A stretch of DNA of 64,000 bases from Candidatus Pedobacter colombiensis (GCA_029202485.1 CP119313.1:3968001-4032000); one strand, 5' to 3'. Shown: positions 1 to 10,414, numbered from the stretch's first letter. Notes: generated by a model not told the origin, from the letters alone. A program made the numbers and translations.

Positions 1-1894
1 GGACTGTGACTGCCAATGGAGGGACATTCAGTAGAATGGAATACCCACGGTTATGGCAAGCTACCCTTTCGGGTTGAATTACTTTAGTATTCAACTTTCC
101 ACTACCAAAAAACTCCTTGGCATCGGTATTAAATATCTCTACCCAATTGGCTTTAAATGGCAATCCTACCCTATAATTCTCTCTATATACAGGTGTTAAG
201 TTTAAGATTACAATCAATGTGTCTTTTGCCTTTTTCCCTTTTCTGATATAGGTATAGATTGAATGTCTGGCATCATCAGCATTGAGCCACTCAAACCCTT
301 CAGCAGAAAAACTATATTCATATAAGGCAGGTTCTGAAGTATACAATTTATTGATGGCTCTAACTGCTTTCTGCATACCCAAATGGGGGGCATGTTCCAG
401 TAAATGCCAATCGAGCGAGCTTTTAAAATCCCATTCATGAGTTTGTGCAAACTCATTGCCCATAAACAATAGTTTAGTTCCAGGATGCGTATACATGTAA
501 GCATACAACACCCTTAAGTTTGCAAATTTCTGCCATTCATCACCTGGCATTTTATAGATCATCGACGATTTACCATGTACGACCTCATCATGTGAAAAGG
601 GAAGCATAAAATTCTCACTAAAAGCATAAGTAGTGCTAAAAGTAAGCTGATAATGATGATATCTTCTGTTTATAGGATCGTTTTTAAAATATCTTAAGGT
701 ATCATTCATCCAGCCCATCATCCATTTCATACCAAAACCTAATCCACCACTATATACCGGACGCGTAACCAAAGGATAAGTACTGCTTTCTTCGGCTATA
801 GTATGCACCCCTTCATAGTTACCATATACGGCAATATTCAGATCTTTAAGAAACTGAATAGCCCCTAAATTCTCGCTTCCACCAAATTCGTTGGTAGCAG
901 CATCTTCTGCCTTTCGTGAAAAATTGAAGTAGAGCATAGAGGCCACAGCATCTACTCTTAAACCATCAGCATGAAACTTATCCAGCCAATACAGGGCGTT
1001 GCTGATTAAAAATGAACGTACTTCATTTCTATCATAATTAAAGATGTAAGACTTCCAATCGGGATGAAAGCCTTTCCGCATATCCGCATGCTCATATAAA
1101 TGTGTACCATCAAAATGATAAAGTCCATGTGCATCACCTGGAAAATGTGAAGGCACCCAGTCTAAAATAACTGCTATATCATTTTTATGAAGCTCATTAA
1201 TCAAATACATAAGCTCCTGCGGAGTTCCATGTCTGGAACTGGCTGCAAAATAACCGGTAATCTGATAGCCCCATGATGGAAAATAGGGATACTCCATTAC
1301 AGGCATCAACTCTACATGGGTAAAACCCATATCCAGTAAATAAGGCACCAGGCTGTTGGCAATCTCCACATAGGTTAGAATGCGATCAGGTTCACCAGGG
1401 TCACGTTGCCAGGAACCAAGGTGCACTTCATAAACCGACATAGGTTTATTTAAAGCATTTAATTTAGGTCGCTTGCTTAGCCAGCCTTTATCCTTCCATT
1501 TGAAATCATTATCCCAAACAATAGAAGCCGTTTTAGGTGGATGTTCCCACCTTTTTGCATAAGGATCTCCTTTTTCTACTTCTTCTCCCCCAAATCCTTT
1601 GATCAGAAATTTATAGATTTCGCCTTTACCCACACCAGGGATAAAACCTTCCCAGATGCCTGAAGTATCTAACCGTTTATTTAAAGGATGTGAAAACCTA
1701 TTCCATTCGTTAAAATCTGCAATGAGATGAACGGCCTGTGCGTTTGGGGCCCAAACTGAAAAATAGGTTCCCGCTACATCATCAACACTAATCAGGTGGG
1801 CTCCAAACTTTTCGTACAACCGAAAATGCTTACCGGATACAAATAATGAAATGTCAAAATCACTGAATAAACTATGGGCAAGCACTTCCTTCAT
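1..1894 (-). CDS. glgB: 1,4-alpha-glucan branching enzyme, 3' end cut by window edge
   Basis: Transfers alpha-1,4 glucan segments to alpha-1,6 positions during glycogen synthesis in the cytoplasm. Reading from the ATG at 1894, 631 codons stay open to the window edge, close to the family's usual length, so only a few C-terminal residues should be missing. Visible are an N-terminal CBM48-like region with FSVWAPNAQAV, then a GH13 barrel with the nucleophile motif GLRVDAVASM, the acid/base motif AEESSTYP and the third-Asp motif FSHDEVVHGK. The ATG directly follows the TAA of the upstream GH31 gene (TAAATG), so the two are co-transcribed and probably translationally coupled. Sequence identification is strong; the glycogen role is family knowledge. 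Confidence 0.95.
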   Translation of the reverse strand, partial: MKEVLAHSLFSDFDISLFVSGKHFRLYEKFGAHLISVDDVAGTYFSVWAPNAQAVHLIADFNEWNRFSHPLNKRLDTSGIWEGFIPGVGKGEIYKFLIKGFGGEEVEKGDPYAKRWEHPPKTASIVWDNDFKWKDKGWLSKRPKLNALNKPMSVYEVHLGSWQRDPGEPDRILTYVEIANSLVPYLLDMGFTHVELMPVMEYPYFPSWGYQITGYFAASSRHGTPQELMYLINELHKNDIAVILDWVPSHFPGDAHGLYHFDGTHLYEHADMRKGFHPDWKSYIFNYDRNEVRSFLISNALYWLDKFHADGLRVDAVASMLYFNFSRKAEDAATNEFGGSENLGAIQFLKDLNIAVYGNYEGVHTIAEESSTYPLVTRPVYSGGLGFGMKWMMGWMNDTLRYFKNDPINRRYHHYQLTFSTTYAFSENFMLPFSHDEVVHGKSSMIYKMPGDEWQKFANLRVLYAYMYTHPGTKLLFMGNEFAQTHEWDFKSSLDWHLLEHAPHLGMQKAVRAINKLYTSEPALYEYSFSAEGFEWLNADDARHSIYTYIRKGKKAKDTLIVILNLTPVYRENYRVGLPFKANWVEIFNTDAKEFFGSGKLNTKVIQPERVACHNRGYSILLNVPPLAVTV

Positions 1895-4363
1895 TTAGTT
1901 ATATATTTTTATACTGGTGAAATTCTTATTTGATTTGAAACGCAGGCAATTGTTCTCGTCGATGTGATAGTCTGCAACATCCTTCTCATCAACTGTAATC
2001 TTGTTCACGTTAAATGGCAAGCCAATAATTTTATAATTATATAACTCGTAATTGGGTGTATATAAACCATCTACACTTTGCTCAATGGTTAGCAAGTATT
2101 CAGTTCCGTTAACGCTAAACTTTTTCTCAGAATAGATATCCTGTTCATAAGCAAAGGTATCTCCATGATCTTCAAACAAGAAAGAGTTTACTTCGTAATT
2201 GGTATAATATACATTCAGTAATACCTCATCAATATTCCTTTCGCCAACATACTGCATCACCGGATATTCGGGAATTACCGATCCGGCCCTTACAAATAGT
2301 GGCATATTTTCTAAAGGTGCATTTACATTATGTTCACTTTCACCTGTTAACACCTCGTGTGTCCAGAAGTTATACCACTTACCTTTAGGAAGGTAAACCA
2401 TTCGTGATGTAGCTCCTTGTTCCAATACCGGGCATACCAATAGCTTATCACCAAAGGTAAACTCATCCTGGCGGAAGCTGGTACTTGCATTTTCCTGCTC
2501 TAACATTACCAATGGCCTGAGAATAGGGAATCCATAACGGTGATGTTCCCAAAACACGGAATATAAATAAGGCATCAACCGGTACCTCAATTCGATATAA
2601 GTTCTGTTGATGCTGGTATAAGGTTCTCCAAAACTCCAGGGCTCCCGTTCTGCAGTATCTCCAGCCGAATGGGCACGCATAAATGGTGAGAAAGTACCTA
2701 ATTGAATCCAGCGGGTAAACAATTCACCATCAGGCTCTCCACTAAAACCGCCAATATCTGTTCCGCAAAATGGCACTCCGGAAATCGACATTCGCTGACA
2801 TTGGATGTTACCAATTTTTAAATGTTCCCAGGTGGCTACGTTATCGCCTGTCCATACACAACCATAACGCTGCATACCGGAATATCCCGCACGGGTTATG
2901 GTAAAGGGACGTTTGTTACGCATTAATTTTTTAAGGCCATCATAAGTTGAGCGCACCATCTGCATACCGTAAACATTATGCGCTTTGCGATGCGAACCTC
3001 TGTAGCCTTCGTAGTTGTGCCTTACATCGTTGGGAAAAGTGCCTGAGCCAAATACGGCAGGCTCATTCATATCATTCCATACCCCGGCAACACCAATATC
3101 AACCAGTTCTTTATACAATTTACCCCACCATTCTCTAACAACAGGATTGGTAAAATCAGGGAACTGGCACCGTCCAGGCCATACATGTCCCTCCATAAAG
3201 TAATCGTCGCTCCGACGGCAGAAATAGTTATTTTCTTTACCTTCTTTAAAAACCCAGTAGTTATCATCTACTTTAATCCCCGGATCTATCATTACGACAG
3301 TTTTAAAACCATCGTTAGCCAATTCCTTAATCATCCGTTTTGGATCCGGAAAATGGTTTTTATTCCAGGTAAAACAGCGGTATCCATCCATGTAGTCTAT
3401 ATCAAGATAAATGGCGTCACAAGGGATACTCCTTGACCTGAAGCCCGCAGCTATTTCCTTAACCTTTTTTTCCGGATAATAGCTCCATCTACACTGATGA
3501 TAGCCCAATGCCCATTTTGGTGGCATCGGATGAGTACCGGTCAGGCTTTGGTACCTTTTTACCACATCCATTAAATGTGGACCATGGATGTAATAATATT
3601 GTAGTTCTCCGCCGTCTGCCCAAAAACTGGTTTTTAAATAATCTTCTTTACCAAAGTCAAAATACGAACGGAAAGTATTGTCAAAAAATATCCCATATGC
3701 AGCCTGATGATGCACACCAGTATAAAAAGGAATGGTACGGTACAAAGGGTCTTGATCCCAGCCGAAAGAATAGGCATCGGTATTCCAGTTTTGGAAATGG
3801 CGCCCTCTTAAATTCATATTCCCGGATTTATCACCAAGGCCAAAGAAGTTCTCTTCAGGAAGACATTTTTTTGTTGCATAGACATAATAACCACCAAACT
3901 CTACATTCTCCTCCCAATGCATTGGTGAGTCGTCTTCGCTCATCACCATTTGGCTTATATTTTCGACAAAAGATACATGGAAGTCACTTTTCCTGATTTT
4001 ACAGGTAATGGTGTTGGTAGCGATAGCATAATATTCTTCGCGTTCCTCCATTTTAAAAGTAGTAACCTTTTGATCTACCACAGGCACAGCGTAAGAAAAA
4101 TCGGCGAGAAAAACGCCATGAGGTGCCAATCTAACTCTAATTATCTCATCACTAACTACCCTGATTTCAACGCGGGCATCACCATCCGAAAAATAAAACT
4201 TATTCCCCTCTGCCTGTACTTGTTGTACGGCACCAAGGTATTTTTTCACAATGGGCTTTGGTCCGGAAACCGGATTATTTAAATGTTGTACCGTTTCCTC
4301 AACCTCAGATCCACTATTTATATTTTCGTTTACTTTTTGCTCCTGTTTATTTAGCTCTTCCAT
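1895..4363 (-). CDS. Glycoside hydrolase family 31 alpha-glucosidase
   Basis: Exo-acting retaining alpha-glucosidase of 822 residues. It carries the GH31 nucleophile motif GVWNDMNEP (Asp about residue 431) and the acid/base motif VWTGDN (Asp about residue 507), with an N-terminal beta-sandwich before the barrel and beta domains after it. The ATG at 4363 is preferred over an ATG 54 bases upstream because a full AGGAGGG lies five bases before it and the extra residues look like untranslated leader. No signal peptide is seen, so the enzyme is probably cytoplasmic. It sits directly before glgB, which suggests a role in turnover of maltodextrin or glycogen; the exact substrate (maltose, isomaltose or another alpha-glucoside) cannot be read from sequence. 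Confidence 0.93.
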   Translation of the reverse strand: MEELNKQEQKVNENINSGSEVEETVQHLNNPVSGPKPIVKKYLGAVQQVQAEGNKFYFSDGDARVEIRVVSDEIIRVRLAPHGVFLADFSYAVPVVDQKVTTFKMEEREEYYAIATNTITCKIRKSDFHVSFVENISQMVMSEDDSPMHWEENVEFGGYYVYATKKCLPEENFFGLGDKSGNMNLRGRHFQNWNTDAYSFGWDQDPLYRTIPFYTGVHHQAAYGIFFDNTFRSYFDFGKEDYLKTSFWADGGELQYYYIHGPHLMDVVKRYQSLTGTHPMPPKWALGYHQCRWSYYPEKKVKEIAAGFRSRSIPCDAIYLDIDYMDGYRCFTWNKNHFPDPKRMIKELANDGFKTVVMIDPGIKVDDNYWVFKEGKENNYFCRRSDDYFMEGHVWPGRCQFPDFTNPVVREWWGKLYKELVDIGVAGVWNDMNEPAVFGSGTFPNDVRHNYEGYRGSHRKAHNVYGMQMVRSTYDGLKKLMRNKRPFTITRAGYSGMQRYGCVWTGDNVATWEHLKIGNIQCQRMSISGVPFCGTDIGGFSGEPDGELFTRWIQLGTFSPFMRAHSAGDTAEREPWSFGEPYTSINRTYIELRYRLMPYLYSVFWEHHRYGFPILRPLVMLEQENASTSFRQDEFTFGDKLLVCPVLEQGATSRMVYLPKGKWYNFWTHEVLTGESEHNVNAPLENMPLFVRAGSVIPEYPVMQYVGERNIDEVLLNVYYTNYEVNSFLFEDHGDTFAYEQDIYSEKKFSVNGTEYLLTIEQSVDGLYTPNYELYNYKIIGLPFNVNKITVDEKDVADYHIDENNCLRFKSNKNFTSIKIYN

Positions 4364-4368
4364 GAAAA

Positions 4369-4375
4369 CCCTCCT
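4369..4375 (-). promoter_or_regulatory. Strong Shine-Dalgarno site deciding the GH31 start
   Basis: On the minus strand AGGAGGG is followed by five bases and the ATG at 4363. Strong Shine-Dalgarno sites are uncommon in Bacteroidota, and most genes in this window lack one. It decides the GH31 start. Confidence 0.7.
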
Positions 4376-4480
4376 GATTAAAAAAAAGAACGAATTTACT
4401 TCGTGTACTTTATACAACTAAGGTGTTAAAATTTCCATTAAAACCAAAGGATTATTATGAGATAAAATTAGCTCAACAAA

Positions 4481-4508
4481 AAGGCCCTGACGTGAACATC
4501 AGGGCCTT
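4481..4508 (-). terminator. Intrinsic terminator of the TonB receptor gene
   Basis: Perfect 10-bp inverted repeat (arms AAGGCCCTGA / TCAGGGCCTT) around an 8-base loop, followed on the minus strand by TTTTTG. It lies 21 bases past the receptor stop codon and separates that gene from the GH31-glgB unit. Confidence 0.85.
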
Positions 4509-4529
4509 AAGCCTAAAAAAAAGAATATT

Positions 4530-7403
4530 TTACGGATTAAATGTATACGAAACATAATACAGCGCACCCACCGCCGGGTTACCATATGAAGTGATATAAT
4601 ATTTATTTAAAATATTTGAACCACCCACTTTAATCATTGAGTTTACTGACGGAACCTTTAAATTAACCTGTGCATCCACCGTACTGAATGCAGGAACAAT
4701 CCCTGAAGCAAATGATGAATTCCAGAAAAATTCACCTTGCCAGCGGTAATTTACATTAAATCCAATGTTCTTGATGATTTCTTTATTTCCCAGTCCAAGG
4801 TTATAACGGAATTTAGGGGTATTGAAATCATTGATATAATCGGCAGGAAGGTCGCCTATCTTATTATACGAAACGTTGCCACTTAAGTTATAGTTTTTGC
4901 CCAGTAAATAATCAACTCCCAAAGCAGCGCCATAAGAGGTCACTTTTCCGGCGGCATTTACAGGAACCCCAAATTTAGGGAAGGGATAAGTAGAACCTTG
5001 TGCCTGGTAAACATCTACACCGGTAATAAAATCTTTATACTTATTGTAATAAGCATAGGCATCGATTAAAAATTTAGGCCCTAATAAGCCTTTATAACCA
5101 ACTTCATAAGATTGAACACTTTCCGGACGAATACCACGTGGATCAAACTCATAAACTTTTAACAATGCCGGATTTGGTGTTCCTGATGCCAGCGAAGCAT
5201 CATAGGCACGATAGCTGGCATCAGTATATGGTTTATTAGTGGTAAGCATCCCATATTTATTCAGCATCTCAGGTATCCCACCAATTAAACGCTGTCTACC
5301 TCCGGCTACCGACAAGTCGATATACTGATTTTGCGATGTTGGATTACGATAACCTGTTTGGTAAGACATGCGAATATTATTATTTGGAGCTACCGTAAGT
5401 ACACCGGAAATCCGGGGAGTAAATCGTCCATCAAAATTGGTGCTTTTATCATATCTTCCGGATAATGACAATTTAAACTTATCGTTAAAAAGCTTCTTAG
5501 CTATCTGAGCAAAAGCACCATATTCATCAATATTTATTTTATGATGAAGGTCATCAAAAATAGTTCCGCCTGAACGAAGCTGGTAAATCCGATATGAACC
5601 TCCAACCTGTAACTCTACCACATCATTTAATGCATTTGAAAAGTTGTACAGTCCTTCGTAATGATAAAGATTTGTTTTATCATCAAATTTCGCACCTAAC
5701 CCGGATGAAATAGTATTGTTGATAATACTGTTCTTCGTGGTTTCAAACTGCGGTGTGCCCGGCATGAAACGTCCCTGATCCGCTACCCCTCTGGCCACCG
5801 CATGAGCTGCATCACTGCTAGCTCCACCGCCAAGAGCGTTTGCATAAGCCAATGCATATTGTGCAAACCAGCCAGAGGTTTCATTAGGTGCAGGAGCACT
5901 ACTTGGACGATAAGCTTCGTTAATAAATGATCCAACTATAGAAGATATATAAGAATCGCCAGAACGTTCCTGGGTTGTATAACCTCTTAAAAAGAAATCC
6001 TGCCCTTTTAATTCTAATTTAAACTGACCAATGCTAAAATTACGTAAAGAATAACGATCAGCCCCCGTATATACAGATGTTCCTGAACCCCAGGCTGCAT
6101 GTGCAATTGCTTCTATAGTTGGTGTAAGCTTATAATGTAAATCCCCTGAAGCCTTTAATGAGCGGGTATTATAGTCAACAAGGTCAACTTCATTGTAACC
6201 TGTCCTGGAGACACTCTGACTCGCAATAGTGCCTTTATTTAGGCCATACAATATACCCAAAAAAGGAAGTGCCGGACTACCGGCAAGGCCAGCTTGGATG
6301 GTATTAAAAGGGACATTTGCATTGATCAACCCATTGATTTGTGCATATCCTGCCGGAGAGGCAGTGGCAAACCCGGAAGCCAGACTTCTGGCAGCTAAAA
6401 GTAAATTTGCATTAACTTCATCACCATACACGTTTATACCATCATAATTAGGATCAGAAGCTCTATTGCCCGGTTTAAACATGCGCGTTATGCGATCAAA
6501 ATCACTATAGTTATCAGCCTGCCAATCCTTGGCCTGTATAAATGAGAAAGTTGCTTTTACCGCAAACTTATTATTTAAAGCCTTTGCCATACGTACATCC
6601 AACTGATTAAACTGCTGAATTCCAATATGATCATCATTCACATGATTGATACCTGTTTTAAAAGAAAAACTCGCACCCTGATAGGCAAATGGATTTTTTG
6701 AGGTCATTAACATTGTTCCATTAATTCCCCCGGCACCATATAATGCTGAAGATGCTCCTGGCAATAACTCCACATTGTCTACATCAAGATCTGAAAGTCC
6801 AATGATATTACCGACAGAAAAGTTCAAACCTGGAGCCTGATTATCCATTCCATCTACAAACTGATTGAAACGGGTATTACCATTTGAGTTAAAACCTCTG
6901 GTATTGACAGACTTAAAAGTTAAACTCTGTGTGCTGACCTCTACTCCTTTCATGTTGTTTAACGCATCATAAAAAGAAGGGGCAGAAAGCTCTTTAATTG
7001 TGCTTTGCCCCATTCGCTCAACAGAAACCGGAGATTCAAGGATTCGCTCTGGCGTTCGTGATGCAGAAATAACGACCTCTTGACCTAAAATTGCATTAGG
7101 CTCAAGCTCGGTAATTAAACCCGAAGTCTTGCCCGTGATGACCCGCTCTACAGATGTATATCCTAGAAAAGAAATAACCAGGGTAAACGGAACTCTTTGA
7201 CTTGTACTAAATGAATAGCTTCCATTAGAATCAGTAGCAGTACCGCTCGTTGTGCCCTTTACTGTAACTCCAACACCTGGTATTGGTTGTTTAGTGAGCT
7301 TATCGATGACCGAACCACTAATTACAACACTTTGTGCATGTACCGTTAACACGGCAATACATAGCAAAAGCGTAAAAATTGCCTTTGTAAACATTTTCCT
7401 CAT
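4530..7403 (-). CDS. TonB-dependent outer-membrane receptor, no SusD partner
   Basis: 957-residue outer-membrane receptor. It has a signal peptide of about 23 residues ending VHAQ, a carboxypeptidase-regulatory-like beta-sandwich (residues about 27-110, VVISGSVIDKLTKQPIPGV), a plug domain (EVVISASRTPERI to about 235) and a long beta-barrel ending in an aromatic-rich strand. There is no STN signalling domain and no SusD gene beside it, so it resembles siderophore, metal or vitamin receptors more than a glycan utilisation pair; the ligand is unknown. It is a single-gene unit with its own terminator, transcribed divergently from the acylase gene across a 190-bp spacer in which I found no convincing promoter box. 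Confidence 0.9.
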   Translation of the reverse strand: MRKMFTKAIFTLLLCIAVLTVHAQSVVISGSVIDKLTKQPIPGVGVTVKGTTSGTATDSNGSYSFSTSQRVPFTLVISFLGYTSVERVITGKTSGLITELEPNAILGQEVVISASRTPERILESPVSVERMGQSTIKELSAPSFYDALNNMKGVEVSTQSLTFKSVNTRGFNSNGNTRFNQFVDGMDNQAPGLNFSVGNIIGLSDLDVDNVELLPGASSALYGAGGINGTMLMTSKNPFAYQGASFSFKTGINHVNDDHIGIQQFNQLDVRMAKALNNKFAVKATFSFIQAKDWQADNYSDFDRITRMFKPGNRASDPNYDGINVYGDEVNANLLLAARSLASGFATASPAGYAQINGLINANVPFNTIQAGLAGSPALPFLGILYGLNKGTIASQSVSRTGYNEVDLVDYNTRSLKASGDLHYKLTPTIEAIAHAAWGSGTSVYTGADRYSLRNFSIGQFKLELKGQDFFLRGYTTQERSGDSYISSIVGSFINEAYRPSSAPAPNETSGWFAQYALAYANALGGGASSDAAHAVARGVADQGRFMPGTPQFETTKNSIINNTISSGLGAKFDDKTNLYHYEGLYNFSNALNDVVELQVGGSYRIYQLRSGGTIFDDLHHKINIDEYGAFAQIAKKLFNDKFKLSLSGRYDKSTNFDGRFTPRISGVLTVAPNNNIRMSYQTGYRNPTSQNQYIDLSVAGGRQRLIGGIPEMLNKYGMLTTNKPYTDASYRAYDASLASGTPNPALLKVYEFDPRGIRPESVQSYEVGYKGLLGPKFLIDAYAYYNKYKDFITGVDVYQAQGSTYPFPKFGVPVNAAGKVTSYGAALGVDYLLGKNYNLSGNVSYNKIGDLPADYINDFNTPKFRYNLGLGNKEIIKNIGFNVNYRWQGEFFWNSSFASGIVPAFSTVDAQVNLKVPSVNSMIKVGGSNILNKYYITSYGNPAVGALYYVSYTFNP

Positions 7404-7593
7404 ACTTTATTTTTATTCGTTAAATCTTAACATAAACTTAATAATTTTTTTGACATTAACAAATAATATTGAACTAAATATTTCGAAAGACAAAATCTCA
7501 TTATTCATTGCATTTCAATTAAGTTTTATGTTAAATTGCCATTGCATAACATCTGGCTAATAAATTTTTAGGATAATACTTTAAAAACAGGTC

Positions 7594-10032
7594 ATGAAGA
7601 ATAAAGTAAGAGCGTTCATTTGCATTATAGTCCCTTTATTACTGGCATATACCTTTAATACCAAGTTTGGCAATATTCCCCCCATTTTAAAATTCCTGAA
7701 TCCCTTTACTGGCTTCTGGCAAAATGCCGAATCTACAACCGTAAAACCAAATCGCAATATAATTTTAAAAGGCACACATCAAAATGTTGATATCGCATTT
7801 GACGACCGCATGATCCCACATATTTTTGCAAAAAATGATCACGATGTCTATTATGCTCAGGGATATGTTACAGCCATGCACCGTTTATGGCAAATGGATT
7901 TTCAAACGAGATTTGCCGCCGGCAGAATATCAGAAGTAGTAGGCAAAAAAGCTATTGAACTGGATAAATACCAACGCCGAATGGGTATGGTTTACGGCGC
8001 TGAACGATCTTTGCAAGGAATGATGGCCGATCCTAAATCCAAAGAGATGATACTAGCTTATACTGCAGGTGTCAATGCCTACATCCACTCCTTATCAAAA
8101 TCTCAATTGCCAATCGAATACAAAATATTGGATTTTAAACCGGAAGACTGGACTCCAATTAAATGTGCACTGTTACTGAAGCAAATGTCGGCCGTTTTAG
8201 CCATGGGTTCCGACGAGTTTTACATGACCAATATCAGAAACAAATTTGGCCCAGAAGTAGTAAAAGACCTCTTCCCTGATTACCCTTTTAAAGAAGATCC
8301 AATTATTCCTATTGGTACAAAATGGAATTTCGATCCTCTTCCTATACCTGAAGTTCCTTCATCTTATAATGAGGTGGCTACCAACATCATAAAAACAAAA
8401 CAAAAAGAAGAAGGAATTGGCAGTAACAACTGGGCTGTTTCCGGTTCTAAAACAGTTTCCGGTTTACCTATATTGGCAAATGATCCGCATCTTGATCTAT
8501 CTCTTCCCTCTATCTGGTACCAGATTCAACTACATGCACCAGGCCTAAATGCTTATGGCGTATCCCTTCCTGGAGCTCCAGGTATCATTATTGGTTTTAA
8601 TAAAGATATTGCATGGGGTGTAACAAATGTAGCAGCTGACGTACTTGATTTTTACCAGATTAAATTTAAAGACAACACCCATAAAAGCTATTGGTACAAC
8701 AATCAATGGAAAAATACCAGTACTCGACTTGAAACCATTGTCATCAGAGGTGATAAAACCATTAAAGACACTGTATTTTATACTCATCACGGGCCGGTAG
8801 TATATTTGCAAAAGGTAAAAGATTTCTCTAAAGCAAAAAATATCCCTATAGGGAATGCCTTACGGTGGATTGCGCATGAAAATTCTAATGAGCTAAAAAC
8901 ATTTTACCTTTTAAACAGGGGGAAAAACTACAATGATTATCGCGATGCACTAACTTATTATACGGCACCGGCACAAAACTTTATTTTTGCATCGGCAGAA
9001 AATGACATCGCCATCACAGCAAATGGAAAATTTCCACTTAAATGGAAAGATCAGGGCAAATTTATCTTAGATGGAACCGACCCTAAGTATGACTGGCAAG
9101 GATGGATTCCTGCTTCACAAAACCCTACTGTTAAAAATCCACCCCGGGGTTTTGTAAGCTCTGCAAACCAATCCCCTACAGACAAAACTTATCCTTACTA
9201 CATCAACTGGGAATTTAGTCCTTACGAACGAGGTAAGCGAATAAATGATAGACTAACTGTAATGAATAAAGCTACAGCCGACAGTATGATAAATATGCAA
9301 ACTGACAGTTATAGCATCCATGCGCAAAATATCCTTCCCGCTATTCTGGTTATGGTAGACAGAAGTAAACTCAATGCGACACAAAAAGAAGCATTCCGCA
9401 TTGTTTCCTCATGGAATAAATATTACGAGGCAAATTCACTGGGGGCCAGCATATTTGATTTCTGGACCAAACGACTTCAATTCGACATTTGGGACGATGA
9501 ATTTACCGTTGCCGGCATTCCAATGCGTTATCCATCAAGAGACCGAACTGTCCAACTTATTTTGCATGAACCCAACTCTAAATGGATAGACAATGTAAAT
9601 ACTCCTGAAAAAGAAACGCTGGCAGATCTGGTAAACGAAGCATTTAAGTACAGCTGCGATACCCTGGAAAGAAAGTACGGTCCTATTGGAAAGTCATGGG
9701 AATGGGCCAATGTAAAACATACTACCATTCAGCATCTGGCAAAAATACCCGGATTTGGCTCTAAAGTACTCCTGACTGGCGGCGGTAAAATGACCATAAA
9801 TGCCTTAAATGAAGGTAATGGTCCTTCATGGCGTATGGTAGTAGAATTGGGCAAAATGCCAAAAGGACATGGCGTATACCCGGGGGGGCAATCGGGCAAT
9901 CCCGGCAGTCCTTTTTATGATAACATGATCGACAAATGGGCTAACGGAAAACTGTACAACCTGTTTTTCATGCAGTCTGCCAGCGACACTTCCGCAAGAA
10001 TAATCTCTCAATTAAAAATATTTAAAAAGTAA
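7594..10032 (+). CDS. Penicillin acylase family N-terminal-nucleophile hydrolase
   Basis: 812-residue member of the penicillin amidase/acylase family (Ntn hydrolases), which cleave amide bonds of penicillins, acyl-homoserine lactones or other N-acyl compounds. A hydrophobic N-terminus (residues about 5-22) looks like a signal peptide or anchor, so the protein acts in the periplasm. The precursor should self-cleave before Ser277 in GIGSNNWAVSG, giving an alpha chain (to about 276) and a beta chain. The beta chain carries conserved stretches such as NDPHLDLSLPS and the C-terminal GGQSGNPGSP. Physiological substrate is unknown; quorum-signal degradation or lipid amide hydrolysis are possible in this family. 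A small membrane protein gene follows after 4 bp. Confidence 0.9.
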   Translation: MKNKVRAFICIIVPLLLAYTFNTKFGNIPPILKFLNPFTGFWQNAESTTVKPNRNIILKGTHQNVDIAFDDRMIPHIFAKNDHDVYYAQGYVTAMHRLWQMDFQTRFAAGRISEVVGKKAIELDKYQRRMGMVYGAERSLQGMMADPKSKEMILAYTAGVNAYIHSLSKSQLPIEYKILDFKPEDWTPIKCALLLKQMSAVLAMGSDEFYMTNIRNKFGPEVVKDLFPDYPFKEDPIIPIGTKWNFDPLPIPEVPSSYNEVATNIIKTKQKEEGIGSNNWAVSGSKTVSGLPILANDPHLDLSLPSIWYQIQLHAPGLNAYGVSLPGAPGIIIGFNKDIAWGVTNVAADVLDFYQIKFKDNTHKSYWYNNQWKNTSTRLETIVIRGDKTIKDTVFYTHHGPVVYLQKVKDFSKAKNIPIGNALRWIAHENSNELKTFYLLNRGKNYNDYRDALTYYTAPAQNFIFASAENDIAITANGKFPLKWKDQGKFILDGTDPKYDWQGWIPASQNPTVKNPPRGFVSSANQSPTDKTYPYYINWEFSPYERGKRINDRLTVMNKATADSMINMQTDSYSIHAQNILPAILVMVDRSKLNATQKEAFRIVSSWNKYYEANSLGASIFDFWTKRLQFDIWDDEFTVAGIPMRYPSRDRTVQLILHEPNSKWIDNVNTPEKETLADLVNEAFKYSCDTLERKYGPIGKSWEWANVKHTTIQHLAKIPGFGSKVLLTGGGKMTINALNEGNGPSWRMVVELGKMPKGHGVYPGGQSGNPGSPFYDNMIDKWANGKLYNLFFMQSASDTSARIISQLKIFKK

Positions 10033-10036
10033 CTAT

Positions 10037-10387
10037 ATGGTATTTATAGTGATCATCATCCTCTCCTTTTTATTCCAGATGGTATTGCCATGGTGGATCA
10101 TCATTATCATTTCTTTCGTTACCTGCGGGTTGATTGGAAAAACAGGTAAAATAGCCTTATGGGCTCCTTTTTTTGCTATTTTATTGCTATGGACAGTGAT
10201 GGCACTTTTTAAAAGTCTGCCCAACAATAATATACTGGCTATGAGGGTTGCCGAAATGTTTGGTGTACAGTCCTGGATACTTATTTTAATCCTGACTGCT
10301 TTACTTGGTGCTTTTACAGCTGGCATAAGTGGTTTTTGCGGATACCACTTCAGAAAAGCCGTACTTGTACCTAAAACAAACCCTTAA
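10037..10387 (+). CDS. Small multi-pass membrane protein, function unknown
   Basis: 116 residues with about four hydrophobic segments (roughly 2-17, 19-34, 41-59 and 79-99) and a short basic C-terminal tail. No catalytic or binding motif is recognised. The ATG lies 4 bp after the acylase stop, so the two are probably co-transcribed and perhaps translationally coupled. A reading frame on the opposite strand over the same bases is a mirror artefact. It may be a membrane partner of the acylase, but that rests only on position. Confidence 0.7.
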   Translation: MVFIVIIILSFLFQMVLPWWIIIIISFVTCGLIGKTGKIALWAPFFAILLLWTVMALFKSLPNNNILAMRVAEMFGVQSWILILILTALLGAFTAGISGFCGYHFRKAVLVPKTNP

Positions 10388-10402
10388 TTAAAAATTCTTG
10401 CG

Positions 10403-10410
10403 TATTTTTG
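10403..10410 (+). promoter_or_regulatory. -7 promoter box (TATTTTTG) for the LuxE-like gene
   Basis: Exact match to the Bacteroidota -7 consensus TAnnTTTG, ending only four bases before the GTG start at 10415. If used, the transcript would be leaderless or nearly so. No clear -33 TTTG was found at the expected spacing. Confidence 0.45.
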
Positions 10411-10414
10411 CAGT

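Noticed and set aside
214..504. 96-codon minus-strand frame at the left edge
   Set aside because: Lies out of frame inside glgB, whose own frame is open from 1894 to the window edge with all branching-enzyme motifs.
3508..3996. 162-codon plus-strand frame inside the GH31 gene
   Set aside because: Antisense to a well-supported enzyme with intact catalytic motifs; a shadow of its codon use.
10033..10326. 97-codon minus-strand frame opposite the small membrane protein
   Set aside because: Mirror of a hydrophobic gene; the plus-strand frame has clear membrane segments and a tight link to the acylase gene.
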